Source of the DNA: CBDBIG01 sp965205845 [NCBI: bacterium]
GTDB taxonomy: Bacteria > SAR324
DNA: 64,000 nucleotides
Assembly (NCBI GenBank): GCA_965205845.1
Contig: CBDBIG010000003.1
Location: 496,001-560,000, forward strand
Reading direction: 5' to 3'
Program-made: the position numbers and the translations under genes
The notes under the pieces: generated by a model
The model's input: only the letters and a program-made list of their open reading frames with translations
What the model was told of the DNA's origin: nothing
Database searches by the model: none
Shown here: positions 17,408 to 27,163 of the stretch, in pieces
Position numbering within the stretch: the stretch's first letter is position 1
Layout of the letters: the number at the start of each line of letters is the position of its first letter

Positions 17408-18193
17408 CTAGCCATAAATGTTATAGCCCCCATCCACATAAACCACTTGGCCCGTAATGCCAGAGGAAGCCTCGCTCGATAAAAAAGCACAAGTATTGCC
17501 CACTTCTTGCGCAGTAATGTTGCGTTTTAGGGCAGATTTATCTTTTGCATTATGCAAAAGCCCCAAAAAATCCCCTACCCCCGCAGACGAAAGGGTGCGT
17601 ACAGGGCCCGCAGAAATGGCGTTCACGCGAATGTTTTGAGGACCCAGTTCGGCAGCCAAATAGCGCACATTAGCCTCAAGAGCTGCCTTGGCACTGCCCA
17701 TTACGTTGTAATTGAGAACGGTACGCAAGGCACCGATATAACTCATGCAGACCACACTCGCCCCGTGGCCGTTTTCCATGAGCGGTTTGGCTTCCTTGGT
17801 AAAGGAAATGAGAGAATAGGCCGAAACGTGTTGGGCCAACAAATAACCCTCCAAACTGGTATCGCTAAAATTACCCGCCAATTCTTCGCGCTTGGCATGG
17901 GCAATCGAATGCACAAAAATATCCAAGGTCCCCCAATGGTGTTGCAACGTTTTAAACAATGCCACAACGCTTTCTTGGTGCTCCGCATTCACGGGTAACA
18001 CGTGCTCTGGTTGAAGAGGTTGGGTTAATTTAAGTGCTTTGCTGCGTCCATCTTTGCCTTCAACGCCTTTGTCTAAATACGCTAGTGCCAGCTTTGCACC
18101 ACGGGCATATAGTGCTTGGGCACAGGCGTAGGCCAGTGAGCGTTTATTGGCAATGCCAACAACCAAGGCATGCTTTCCAGATAGATCTTTCAT
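17408..18193 (-). CDS. fabI: Enoyl-[acyl-carrier-protein] reductase, FabI type
   Basis: NADH-dependent reductase of the last step of the fatty-acid elongation cycle, 261 residues. The FabI-specific nucleotide motif GIANKRSLAYACA replaces the classical SDR TGxxxGxG. The catalytic pair is in the YxxMxxxK motif YNVMGSAKAALEANVRYLA, preceded by the Tyr of MSYIGALR; the substrate loop region is AISAGPVRTLSSAGV. The C terminus GQVVYVDGGYNIYG is standard for the family. It is followed 6 bp later by xth on the same strand. Possession of FabI predicts sensitivity to FabI-directed inhibitors, unless another reductase is encoded elsewhere. Confidence 0.95.
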   Translation of the reverse strand: MKDLSGKHALVVGIANKRSLAYACAQALYARGAKLALAYLDKGVEGKDGRSKALKLTQPLQPEHVLPVNAEHQESVVALFKTLQHHWGTLDIFVHSIAHAKREELAGNFSDTSLEGYLLAQHVSAYSLISFTKEAKPLMENGHGASVVCMSYIGALRTVLNYNVMGSAKAALEANVRYLAAELGPQNIRVNAISAGPVRTLSSAGVGDFLGLLHNAKDKSALKRNITAQEVGNTCAFLSSEASSGITGQVVYVDGGYNIYG

Positions 18194-19626
18194 AGGCTAT
18201 CAAAAAAATGCGTTCAAAAAGTAACCGGCGCCCAAGGTTGACGTACCTCACAACGGCTAAAAGCTGCATTCTAGCAGGGAAAGCATGCAGTTTGCAGCCT
18301 CAATTTTTGGCCCGCCACGTTTTTGCGTGCATATAAAAAACCATATGCCCATGCAGCAAAACGATGAGGCGCACACCTTTGAGCCATTAGCCTATCTGCA
18401 AAGACACATACTCGACCACTGCCCGTCTTGACGGCAAGTTTTAAGAGCATGTTTTTTGCCTACAACACTTTATTGAGTGAATGCTTCCCACCAGCACCGC
18501 ACCGTCAAAGGACGGTCATTGCACCGTTGTTTGATACAACGTAGGTAATGGCTTTAAGAGAGCAGTGAATCTTTGCCGTGCAAGAGGCTTTTGCCCCCAT
18601 GGCGTGTTTGGGCGTATTTGGGCGACCACGCCTTCGATGCTTGCCCCTCGAGGGCGTTCTTTTTCCTCTGCCAGCCTCCGCCCGGTTTGCCCTTGCAAGC
18701 TCTTGTCCTATGGGCATTGAGCAGACCCGTTTTTTTCCAGATTGCCAAGGCGTTCCAAACGCGCATTTAAGCGGGTGATTTCCCTTGCATCGATCGCATA
18801 GGTCACCGCACTCATGCCACTACTACCGCCCGTGAAGCGTTTTACGCGTGGCCTGTTTGGGGGCGCAATAACATTGCATGCGAAAACAGCGGGCTGGTGC
18901 GTGCCGAGCTGAGAAGGGGTGTCTTCTGCATTTTTGTCGGGCAAGGTCGGCACGACAATGCCTTACAAACCATCATCGCCTTGTTGACCTTTGGTTTCCA
19001 GCCAGAAAAACCAATCCAAGCGGGGTTGCAGATGCCAGTTATTGAGACGTTACCACCATGGGCACCCGAGTCCTATTTACGCACCCGTTTGCTTTGGTTG
19101 CATTGTCACCAGGTTTTCAGGGCACAAACTAGCCGATGACGGGGCGAGGGGGGCAAACATCATAACCCCCACCACCTTGCGTGCTGGGATGGTTGTCCTG
19201 TTTGGCGAATGGGAAGAGGCGAGGTTGGTCGAAAACCCGCGTGGCAACCACAAAAAACCATCATTTTTCCAGTCGCAGACCATGTGAGCGGGCACAACCC
19301 TTTTTGGGGCGCAGTTGTGTCAAAAATCCCAGTAAATCCCGCTATATCCCATTATTTTCCGCAGTTTGTATGTGGTGTAAAAGCATGTGAACGGGGAAAC
19401 GAAAAATGCGCAAACCCGCCAGTCAAGCCCCGAAACGCTTTGTTCTTGACGCGATGGCTTCACCCCATAGACAATGGTGGGCTACCACCGCAGATGGTTT
19501 GTGCCAATGCCTCGCCAACCCTGTTACGTAATAGGCCCCTTTTTAAAATTCCCCCGTTTTCTGGTTGTCGCCCGCTTTCACTTTAACCCGCATTCTATAG
19601 ATGGATGCGCACACCACAGGTCTTCC
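18194..19626. other. 1.4-kb degenerate region with decayed phage DNA
   Basis: No intact gene. Many overlapping short frames and broken reading frames, the pattern of pseudogenised DNA. One fragment is recognisable as phage-derived (see 18490-18817). The right part up to lepA, including AATCCCGCTATATCCC near 19335, gives no assignable product. Confidence 0.6.
18490..18817 (-). pseudogene. Frameshifted remnant of a Mu gpG-like phage virion morphogenesis gene
   Basis: Minus-strand reading from the ATG near 18814 gives MSAVTYAIDAREITRLNARL and ERLGNLEK. After a frame change it reads GQASKAWSPKYAQTRHGGKS and LLHGKDSLL, and after another SLKAITYVVSNNGAMTV. The order (short N-terminal helix, then W-SPKYA-R-GGK-LL-DSL, then a SITY-V-NNG-like strand) is that of phage virion morphogenesis / Mu gpG-type tail-completion proteins. 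At least two frameshifts and one stop interrupt it, so it is dead. No other phage gene could be named around it. Assignment rests on motif memory only. Confidence 0.5.
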
Positions 19627-21441
19627 ATGCCTCCTTCACCCATTCCCCAAGAACGCATCCGCAACTTTTGCATTATCGCCCATATCGACCATGGTAAGTC
19701 GACCTTGGCTGACCGCCTGATTGAGGATACAGGAGGGCTGACCCGCCGCGAAATGGAAGAACAAGTGCTCGATACCCTCGATTTAGAACGCGAGCGTGGG
19801 ATTACCATTAAAGCCCAAAGTGTGTGCCTCAATTACAAGGCCAAAGATGGCCTTACCTACATGCTAAACTTGATTGACACCCCGGGGCATGTCGATTTTT
19901 CCTACGAGGTATCGCGCTCACTGGCAGCGTGCGAGGCTGCTTTGCTGGTGGTAGATGCGGCCCAGGGGGTGGAGGCCCAAACCGTGGCCAATGTATACCT
20001 CGCCCTTGAGCAAAATTTAGATATTTTCCCCATACTCAACAAGGTCGATCTGCCCAATGCCCAACCTGAACGCGTGCTTGAAGAGATTGAAGCGGTGCTG
20101 GGAATTGATACCTCAACCGCCATTTATGCCAGCGCAAAAACCGGTCTTGGGATTGAGGCTATTTTAGGACAACTCGTTACCCAAGCACCTCCACCTAAGG
20201 GGGAATCGCATCAACCCTTGCAAGCCTTGGTGTATGACGCTTGGTTTGACAACTACCTAGGCGTGTTGGTGAATGTGCGTATTGTACATGGCAATATTCG
20301 CACAGGCCAGCGCATTCGTTTTATAGGCTCAGGCGCTGAAGCCGAGGTGGCTGTGCTCCAAAAAAACACCCCTTTGCGCCGAAATGTTGAGCAACTGCGC
20401 ACGGGGGAAACGGGTATTTTAGGTGCTGCCATTAAAGATATTCAGCAAGCAAGGGTGGGGGACACCATTACCCTTTGCGCCCAACCCGCAAAGCAACCTT
20501 TACCGGGTTATACACCCATGAAACCCATGGTGTTTAGCGGCCTTTATCCCGCCAATGGTCAAGAGTTTGAACGCCTGCGCGATGGCCTCGAAAAAATGGC
20601 CCTTAACGATGCCTCCTTGGAGTTTGAGCCTGAAACCTCCACAGCATTGGGGTATGGTTTTCGCTGCAAATTTTTGGGGATGCTCCACATGGAAATTGTG
20701 CAAGAACGCCTTGAGCGCGAGATGGGCTTAGACTTGATTACCACCGCCCCCACCGTAGTGTATGAAGTCCATTTAAAAAATGGCGCTACCGTACGCATTG
20801 AAAACCCCAATCAACTTCCAGAGCCTGCCCATGTAGATCATATTACAGAGCCCTACATTAAAACCCAGGTGTTTACCCCTACCGAGTTTATTGGCAATGT
20901 CATGAACATGGCTTTAGAGCGCCGCGGGACACAGATACGCATGGACTACCTTACCCCAGATCGCGTGGTGATTGAGTATGAATTTCCACTCAACGAGGTA
21001 ATTACCGACTTTCATGACAAGCTCAAATCGGGAACGCGCGGCTATGGCTCGTTTGACTACGACCCCATTGGTTTTAGGCGTGGTGATTTGGTTAAAATGG
21101 ATCTGCTTTTAAATGGTGAAGCCGTGGACGCCCTCTCCATTATTTGCCCACGCGAAAAAGTGGCCCTACGTGGTAGGGAGATCGCCTCAAGGCTCAAGGC
21201 GTCGATTCCCAGACAAATGTTTGAGGTCGCAATTCAAGCGGCGGTGGGTTCCAAAATTATGGCACGCGAAACCATTAGCGCAATGCGCAAGCAAGTAACC
21301 GCCAAGTGTTACGGTGGCGACATTACCCGCAAGCGTAAACTGCTTGAAAGGCAAAAAGAAGGCAAAAAGCGCATGAAACAGGTGGGCTCTGTTGAGGTCC
21401 CCCAGGCTGCCTTTATGGCAGTTCTAAAAACGGGGGCCTAA
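19627..21441 (+). CDS. lepA: Elongation factor 4 (LepA) GTPase
   Basis: Ribosome-associated GTPase that acts on stalled or early-elongating ribosomes; cytoplasmic with peripheral membrane association. GTPase motifs: [14 protein letters not shown] (G1), RGITIK (G2), DTPGHVDF (G3), NKVDLP (G4), SAKTGLG (G5). The LepA-specific C-terminal domain ends [20 protein letters not shown]. The ATG at 19627 gives 604 residues, matching the family; the open frame extends upstream to 19474 but those residues are not LepA-like. It stands alone, with decayed phage DNA upstream and ilvN convergent downstream. Confidence 0.96.
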   Translation: MPPSPIPQERIRNFCIIAHIDHGKSTLADRLIEDTGGLTRREMEEQVLDTLDLERERGITIKAQSVCLNYKAKDGLTYMLNLIDTPGHVDFSYEVSRSLAACEAALLVVDAAQGVEAQTVANVYLALEQNLDIFPILNKVDLPNAQPERVLEEIEAVLGIDTSTAIYASAKTGLGIEAILGQLVTQAPPPKGESHQPLQALVYDAWFDNYLGVLVNVRIVHGNIRTGQRIRFIGSGAEAEVAVLQKNTPLRRNVEQLRTGETGILGAAIKDIQQARVGDTITLCAQPAKQPLPGYTPMKPMVFSGLYPANGQEFERLRDGLEKMALNDASLEFEPETSTALGYGFRCKFLGMLHMEIVQERLEREMGLDLITTAPTVVYEVHLKNGATVRIENPNQLPEPAHVDHITEPYIKTQVFTPTEFIGNVMNMALERRGTQIRMDYLTPDRVVIEYEFPLNEVITDFHDKLKSGTRGYGSFDYDPIGFRRGDLVKMDLLLNGEAVDALSIICPREKVALRGREIASRLKASIPRQMFEVAIQAAVGSKIMARETISAMRKQVTAKCYGGDITRKRKLLERQKEGKKRMKQVGSVEVPQAAFMAVLKTGA

Positions 21442-21518
21442 AAAGGGAGGTAGCAAGTGCCCACGGGGTCTTTTTTTTGATGCAAGTGCGCAAAGTTGGG
21501 GACGCAAGAAGGGTTGCG

Positions 21519-22052
21519 CTATGTACTTGAAGCGCCTCGCACAAGGGCTACTTTTCCCGAACGGACCAGTTCAAGAATGTCAAAAGAGGAGAGCCCCTCT
21601 AAAAAAGCATCTATCTTGCCACCCTCTCCAAAGCACTCAACGATCATCGTTTTCTCTTTGGGAGAAACGCTGGCAATTTGTGCCCCAAATACCATGGCCA
21701 TTTGCATAATTTCACTCCGATTTTCGGCCGTTGCCCGCATTTTTACCAAGGTCAACTCGCGTTCAATCACAGGGTCGTTGGTGTGATTAATCACGTGAAT
21801 CACCTCAACCAATTTGCTCAACTGATGAATAATCTGCTGCAATTGATTCTGATTCCCACCCACCACCACCGTCATTCGCGAAATGCTCGTATCTTGGGTG
21901 GCACTCACGGTTAAGCTGTGAATGTTGTAGCTCCGCCGTGCGAACAAACCCGAAATACGGGCTAACACCCCCGATTGGTTTTCAACCAGCATTGAAATGG
22001 TGTTTTTATCTTGCAAATTGGCGGAAGAAAAGGCTGTGGAATCAACATGCAT
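21519..22052 (-). CDS. ilvN: Acetolactate synthase small (regulatory) subunit
   Basis: Regulatory subunit of acetohydroxyacid synthase, which binds valine for feedback control of branched-chain amino-acid synthesis. The N-terminal ACT domain reads ISMLVENQSGVLARISGLFA with RRSYNIHSLTV following, the standard IlvN/IlvH signature, and the C-terminal ALS domain contains VFGAQIASVSPKE. Length 177 is of the long IlvN/IlvH type. It lies 92 bp downstream of ilvB on the same strand, forming an ilvBN operon. The C terminus is convergent with lepA. Confidence 0.93.
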   Translation of the reverse strand: MHVDSTAFSSANLQDKNTISMLVENQSGVLARISGLFARRSYNIHSLTVSATQDTSISRMTVVVGGNQNQLQQIIHQLSKLVEVIHVINHTNDPVIERELTLVKMRATAENRSEIMQMAMVFGAQIASVSPKEKTMIVECFGEGGKIDAFLEGLSSFDILELVRSGKVALVRGASST

Positions 22053-22144
22053 AAGGGGTTACATCATTTTTTTAAAAAGAGGGTGTAGCGAAATTTTTTG
22101 ATTAAAAAAGGGTTTGAGTGTTAAAAACAAACCCACCACCAGGT

Positions 22145-23833
22145 TTACAACGGAGGGTACAGGCGCATTTCGTCGACCGATTGCCCTGATGGAATCATCG
22201 GGTAGACATGCTCTGCGGGGTCGTGATGAAAATCAATCAGCACGCTACGGTCGTTAATTTCCCTCGCTCTATCAATGGCCGGGCGCACCTCCTCGGGGGT
22301 GGTAACCGTCATGCCTTCACAACCATAGGCTTTGGCCAGTAACTCAAAATTGGGCATGCGCTTCAAATGCACACCGCTGTAGCGGTTGTCGTAAAACAGT
22401 TCTTGCCATTGCTTTACCATGCCAAGGTAAAAATTATTGAACAGGGCAATTTTAATGGGTTTTTCGTACAACATAGCGGTAGCCAATTCTTGTAGGTTCA
22501 TTTGAAAACTACCATCCCCTGAAATAAGCCATACTTCCTCGTTAGGGTTGGCAAATTTGGCACCAATGGCGGCGGGCAAACCATAACCCATGGTGCCCAA
22601 TCCGCCCGAGGTTAGCCATTGGCGTGGGCGGGTAAAAGGGTAAAACTGTGCGGCCCACATCTGATGCTGGCCGACATCGGTGGCCAAAATCGCCTGCCCA
22701 TTCACCGCCTCACCCAATTGTTGCACAATCGCCTGGGGTTTCATGAGGCCATTTTCACGATAGTGCAAGGGGTGTTCTTCGCGCCAGCGCCCAATTTGGC
22801 TGCGCCACGCTTTGTTCGTTTTGGGTTTGCATGCAGCGCTAAGTGCTTGAATGGCCTCTTTGGCATCCCCCAACAAGGCCACATTTGCACGACGATTTTT
22901 ACCCACCTCTGCAGGATCCATTTCGAGGTGAATGACTTTGGCTTTTAGGGCAAACTTTTTGGGGTTGCCCGTTACACGGTCATCAAAGCGGACGCCAATG
23001 CCAATGAGTAGGTCGCAATCGCGCACCGCCCAATTGGCATACGCACTGCCGTGCATGCCTAACATGTTTAAACTTAAGGGGTGCGCACTGGGAAACACAT
23101 CCATGCCCATGAGCGTGGTGGTTACGGGGCAGTCTAGTTTTTCGGCCAATTCGCGCAATGGTTCGGCGGCATTGGCATTCACCACACCACCCCCCACATA
23201 TAATAGTGGGCGCTCCGCTTTTGCAATCAGTGTGGCGGCCTCATCGGCACCGCTAAAATCTTGCAACGGCGTGATACTATAACCACGCAAATCCAACTCC
23301 TCTGGGCGCACATACGCTCCCCCCATCTCTTGCTGGCTCACATCGCGTGGTAGGTCCAACAATACAGGTCCAGGGCGTCCGCTACGCGCAATGGCAAAGG
23401 CGGCTTTCACCATTTTAGGAATATCTGCTGCGCATTTAGGGCGTAAACTGTGTTTTACAATGGGCATGGTAATCCCAAGAATGTCTGCTTCTTGAAAGGC
23501 GTCGGTCCCGATCGATTGACTCGGCACCTGCCCTGTAATGGCTACCATGGGAATCGAATCCATCATGGCATCGGCAATTCCTGTAACCAAGTTGGTGGCC
23601 CCAGGCCCAGATGTAGCCAGACATACCCCCACTTTACCGCTTGAGCGGGCATAGCCTTCTGCCATATGGGCCGCACCTTGTTCATGGCGAGTAAGGACAT
23701 TCAAAATTTTGTCGGCTATTTCAGGTTGCGCAAGCGCATCGTAAATAGGCAATGCAGCACCCCCCGAAATACCAAAAATGGTCTCCACCTTTTCATCGAG
23801 CAATCCTTGCATTAAGGCTTGTGCACCGTTCAT
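22145..23833 (-). CDS. ilvB: Acetolactate synthase large (catalytic) subunit
   Basis: ThDP- and FAD-dependent enzyme condensing two pyruvates, or pyruvate and 2-ketobutyrate, in the first common step of Ile/Val/Leu synthesis. Seen: the catalytic Glu in LTRHEQGAAHMAEGYARSSG, the GPGATNLVTGIADAMMDSIP segment, the FAD domain around ICVGVRFDDRVTGN-like GIGVRFDDRVTGNPKKFA, and the ThDP/Mg motif SGDGSFQMNLQEL ending near ALFNNFYLGMVKQWQELFY. Length 562 is standard. A long leader (over 800 bp to the next gene) would allow attenuation or another control, but no leader peptide was identified. Confidence 0.95.
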   Translation of the reverse strand: MNGAQALMQGLLDEKVETIFGISGGAALPIYDALAQPEIADKILNVLTRHEQGAAHMAEGYARSSGKVGVCLATSGPGATNLVTGIADAMMDSIPMVAITGQVPSQSIGTDAFQEADILGITMPIVKHSLRPKCAADIPKMVKAAFAIARSGRPGPVLLDLPRDVSQQEMGGAYVRPEELDLRGYSITPLQDFSGADEAATLIAKAERPLLYVGGGVVNANAAEPLRELAEKLDCPVTTTLMGMDVFPSAHPLSLNMLGMHGSAYANWAVRDCDLLIGIGVRFDDRVTGNPKKFALKAKVIHLEMDPAEVGKNRRANVALLGDAKEAIQALSAACKPKTNKAWRSQIGRWREEHPLHYRENGLMKPQAIVQQLGEAVNGQAILATDVGQHQMWAAQFYPFTRPRQWLTSGGLGTMGYGLPAAIGAKFANPNEEVWLISGDGSFQMNLQELATAMLYEKPIKIALFNNFYLGMVKQWQELFYDNRYSGVHLKRMPNFELLAKAYGCEGMTVTTPEEVRPAIDRAREINDRSVLIDFHHDPAEHVYPMIPSGQSVDEMRLYPPL

Positions 23834-24655
23834 CTCCCTCCTCCTTCAAACATTAAAAAAAACCTGCGTATACACGCCTGCTATCACATGGCCCAAGCCA
23901 TGTACACTGTCATTCGTGCATGGCTACGCAAAAACACATTCCAGCAAGCAATACTGTCATAAAACCCGGCAAGGTTTTATCGCCACCATGTTGCCATCTA
24001 AGGAAAAGCCAAACACCGTGTTTGGAGAATTTTGCTTGGATATAGTCAAGAATAGGGCGTTTGATAAACCATGGTGTAGTTGGCATTTAGATCAAGCCCG
24101 CTACATTGCCCCAAATAACCACCACATCGACCACTGCCAGAACGGCGGGTAGAAGGTGCACAACGACGCAAAGTGGTAAGACAACAAAAACTCCCCTCCC
24201 GCCACACACAACACGGCACACCAAGGCGCGTAACCTGTTCGATCCTTCGGCAAGAACAAAAGCAAACATGTTTAAAAGCACGGTGCCAGCGTTTACCATG
24301 TGTTTATTTTGCCGTAGTCCAAGTGTTTTTAAAAAGCATATGGCGGCACCAAAAAGCGCACAGCCACAGATGGGATGAGGATTGCATCGATTTTACCGCG
24401 TTTCATCATGCACTATTTCCGTTGTGCATTCTAGGATATGGTATACCTAGTCATAACAGGGATGCTTCGTGTATTGTGCGCAAAGGTATCCTGTTTTTTC
24501 AAGTACATTTTTTGCAAACTTATTCGGGGCTGTGCAAAAAAAGGCTTTAAGGCCTGCCTTTTTATTAACCCCCTAATCCTTTGGCTAAAAATGGGCGCTT
24601 CGTTTGGCGTTCAAAACCACTTGTTTAAAAACGCTATTGTAAGGAAAAAATATCC
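23834..24655. other. Divergent intergenic region between ilvB and an LLM oxidoreductase
   Basis: More than 800 bp with no supported gene; open frames on both strands are short and unlike any family. No tRNA, CRISPR or array seen. Promoters for ilvBN (left) and the oxidoreductase (right) must lie within it. Confidence 0.45.
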
Positions 24656-25585
24656 ATGGCAAGCATTGAATTGGGCATGCACACGGGCCCACAAAATTTA
24701 AAAATGGACGCGTTAAAGCGTCTGTGGAAAATGGGCGATGAGGCTGGCATGAAATGGATTTCGGTGTGGGATCATTTTTATGCAAACCCCATTGACAAGC
24801 GCGAAGACCCTTGTTTTGAAGGGGTGGCTTCCATGGCGGCCTTGGCCAGTTTAACCCAAAATGTGCGGGTGGGTTGTTTAATGTTTTGTGCCTTGTATCG
24901 TAACCCCGCCTTATTGGCCAAGAGTATTGTTACCATCGACCATATCAGCCAAGGGCGTGCCGAATTAGGCTTGGGTGCCGGTTGGCTTAAAGAAGAGTTT
25001 GACGATTTTGGTTACGAATTTCCCCCCATTGGCAAACGCCTTGACCAATTGGAAGAGGCGTTGCAAGTGATTCGCGCGTTGTTTCAGCAACCCAAAACCG
25101 ACTTTGCAGGGAAGTACCATACCTTAAACGCTGCCGTCTGTGCCCCCAAACCCCTCAACCCCAACCTGCGGATTTGGGTGGGTGGCCGTGGGCCTAAGCG
25201 CACCCCTCAAATTGCTGCGCGTTATGCAGATGGTTTTAACGCCCCTTATATTTCCCCCGATGAGTTTGCGCAAAGAATGCAGGTGATTGATGCCACCTGT
25301 GCAAAGGTGGGACGAGACCCTAAGGAGATTACCCGAAGCATCAATTGTCATTTTTTGCTGGGTGCCGATGAGGCAGGTATTCGCCAAGGTAAGGCGCGCG
25401 CAGCAAAAATGCCCGATGACCAACAAAGTGGTGCCATGATTGGGGGGGGCAACGAGGCCATTGATTTGATTGGCCGTTATCTCGAGGCTGGGGCACAAGG
25501 GCTTAACGTCGCTTTTCGTGCCCCCATCGATTGGGCTGCTTTTGAGATGTATTTGGACAAGGTTTTGCCCGTTTTTCATCGCTAA
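24656..25585 (+). CDS. Luciferase-like monooxygenase (LLM) class flavin/F420-type oxidoreductase
   Basis: TIM-barrel oxidoreductase of the bacterial luciferase superfamily, 309 residues. Family landmarks are MKWISVWDHFYANP near residue 38, NVRVGCLMFCALYRNPALLAKSIVTIDHISQGRAELGLGAGW in the core (the RxxLGLGAGW element) and LRIWVGGRGPKRTPQIAARYADGFN toward the C terminus. The GAGW and GGRGPKR motifs contact the flavin phosphate. Whether the cofactor is F420 or FMN cannot be decided; the G-A-G-W form is common in proteins annotated F420-dependent. The start at 24656 follows AAGGAAAAAATATCC. aroE is convergent downstream with a 12-bp gap. Confidence 0.85.
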   Translation: MASIELGMHTGPQNLKMDALKRLWKMGDEAGMKWISVWDHFYANPIDKREDPCFEGVASMAALASLTQNVRVGCLMFCALYRNPALLAKSIVTIDHISQGRAELGLGAGWLKEEFDDFGYEFPPIGKRLDQLEEALQVIRALFQQPKTDFAGKYHTLNAAVCAPKPLNPNLRIWVGGRGPKRTPQIAARYADGFNAPYISPDEFAQRMQVIDATCAKVGRDPKEITRSINCHFLLGADEAGIRQGKARAAKMPDDQQSGAMIGGGNEAIDLIGRYLEAGAQGLNVAFRAPIDWAAFEMYLDKVLPVFHR

Positions 25586-25597
25586 AAAAGGGTATGG

Positions 25598-26500
25598 CTA
25601 CAGGGCACGTGATTCCAAACTGCTTTGTAGTGTCTTGCGCATAACCTCAATGGGTGCTTCATGTCCCGTCCAATACGTAAAGGCTTGGGCCCCTTGATGC
25701 AAAAGCATGCCCATTCCATTGGCATGGGGAATGCGCAGCGTTTGTGCTTGTTGGAGAAATGGGGTTTTGCTGGGGTGGTACACCATGTCCATCACCGCTT
25801 TTGGGAGGGGGATTTGGCGTAGGTCAAGGGGGCTTTCCCCATCCCCCATTCCCACACTTGTGGCATTTAATACCAAGTCTGGCGCATTCACAACGGGCAT
25901 GTCGGTCAATGTACACGCGGTAACGCAAAGGCTGGTTGAGATATTTTGCTGACATTCGTGCTGGAGGTTTTGTGCACGTTCGAGGTTGCGATTTGCAATC
26001 ATTAAATGCTGGCAACCGCCTTCAATGAGGGCAAACACGGCTGCACGCGCCGCGCCACCAGCACCCAAAAGCAACACCTTGCTCCCTTGGGGGACAAAGC
26101 TCAAATCTTCTTTTAAGGCTTTTAACAATCCTGTGGCATCGGTATTTATACCCTCCAAGCACACAATGCCTTTGTCGTCGAGGCCGCAGCGTACTGTATT
26201 GACTGCGCCAATACGCAGTGCCTGGGGGTGTGCCTTGTTGAGCAAAGGCATGATATGTATTTTATGGGGAATGGTTAGGTTAAACCCCAATACACCGCTC
26301 AAGGTAAGGCCGCGTACAGCCTCATTTAAATGTTGCGACCGCGTAGGAAAGGGCAGGTAGATACTGTTTAAACGAAGGGCGCAAAAAGCCGCATTTTGCA
26401 TCGCTGGCGAAAGGCTGTGGGCCACAGGGCTTCCCAAAATGCCATACACTTTGGATGTACCCTTGGGGGTGCATGCATTGTGTGCTGGCAAAGCGCCCAT
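25598..26500 (-). CDS. aroE: Shikimate dehydrogenase
   Basis: NADP-dependent reduction of 3-dehydroshikimate to shikimate in aromatic amino-acid synthesis. Seen: YGILGSPVAHSLSPAMQNAAF at the N terminus, the catalytic Lys in GFNLTIPHKIHIMPLL, GINTDATGLLKAL, the dinucleotide loop LLLGAGGAARAAVFAL and NRNLERA, and the C-terminal ANGMGMLLHQGAQAFTYWTG. The ATG at 26500 is preceded by GGAGGGTAAGCCA, which settles the start and gives 300 residues; the frame is open upstream to 26692 but this part is not conserved. The 3' end meets the LLM oxidoreductase gene convergently. Confidence 0.94.
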   Translation of the reverse strand: MGALPAHNACTPKGTSKVYGILGSPVAHSLSPAMQNAAFCALRLNSIYLPFPTRSQHLNEAVRGLTLSGVLGFNLTIPHKIHIMPLLNKAHPQALRIGAVNTVRCGLDDKGIVCLEGINTDATGLLKALKEDLSFVPQGSKVLLLGAGGAARAAVFALIEGGCQHLMIANRNLERAQNLQHECQQNISTSLCVTACTLTDMPVVNAPDLVLNATSVGMGDGESPLDLRQIPLPKAVMDMVYHPSKTPFLQQAQTLRIPHANGMGMLLHQGAQAFTYWTGHEAPIEVMRKTLQSSLESRAL

Positions 26501-26783
26501 TGGCTTACCCTCCGCAATTGTATTTTGAAATTGGCTCTTTTTGCAAAGAGAGATTGTTGTGGCTCGGTTTGCCTGTGTCTTGGCTCGGGTACAACAAAAA
26601 AATGGCAACACGGCCCTTGTGCGAGGCACTCTCACAGGGCAGGCTAGTCCTTTTGAGCCAGCGAAAAACACAAACCCTGGGCGCCAGCACACAAACGCTC
26701 AGCAGCATGGTGTCCCGTCGAGGCACGCCACGCAAAACAGCATCCTGACCAAAGGTATTAAAAAAGCAGCAATCATCCCTTGC
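26501..26783. other. Unassigned leader of aroE
   Basis: Short overlapping frames only. The region lies between the aroE start and the 76-bp array and should contain the aroE promoter if the array blocks read-through from metK. Confidence 0.35.
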
Positions 26784-27163
26784 AAGGAGACGAGACCCCT
26801 TGCCAATGCTTGGGCGCGCTTGGTGAAGGCATCTGCCTTAAATTACCCGACGCAAAGCCAAGGAGACGAGACCCCTTGCCAATGCTTGGGCGCGCTTGGT
26901 GAAGGCATCTGCCTTAAATTACCCGACGCAAAGCCAAGGAGACGAGACCCCTTGCCAATGCTTGGGCGCGCTTGGTGAAGGCATCTGCCTTAAATTACCC
27001 GACGCAAAGCCAAGGAGACGAGACCCCTTGCCAATGCTTGGGCGCGCTTGGTGAAGGCATCTGCCTTAAATTACCCGACGCAAAGCCAAGGAGACGAGAC
27101 CCCTTGCCAATGCTTGGGCGCGCTTGGTGAAGGCATCTGCCTTAAATTACCCGACGCAAGGCA
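26784..27163. repeat. 76-bp tandem array capturing the 3' end of metK, five copies
   Basis: Unit begins AAGGAGACGAGACCCCTTGC and ends ACCCGACGCAAAGCC. Starts at 26784, 26860, 26936, 27012 and 27088 are exactly 76 bp apart and the copies are almost identical. The last unit overlaps the metK stop codon and its final residues (LRRVI), so each upstream unit carries a copy of that gene end. It fills the space between metK and its downstream neighbour aroE. Confidence 0.95.

Noticed and set aside
26784-27163. CRISPR array
   Set aside because: Units are contiguous with no unique spacers, and there are no cas genes in the window.
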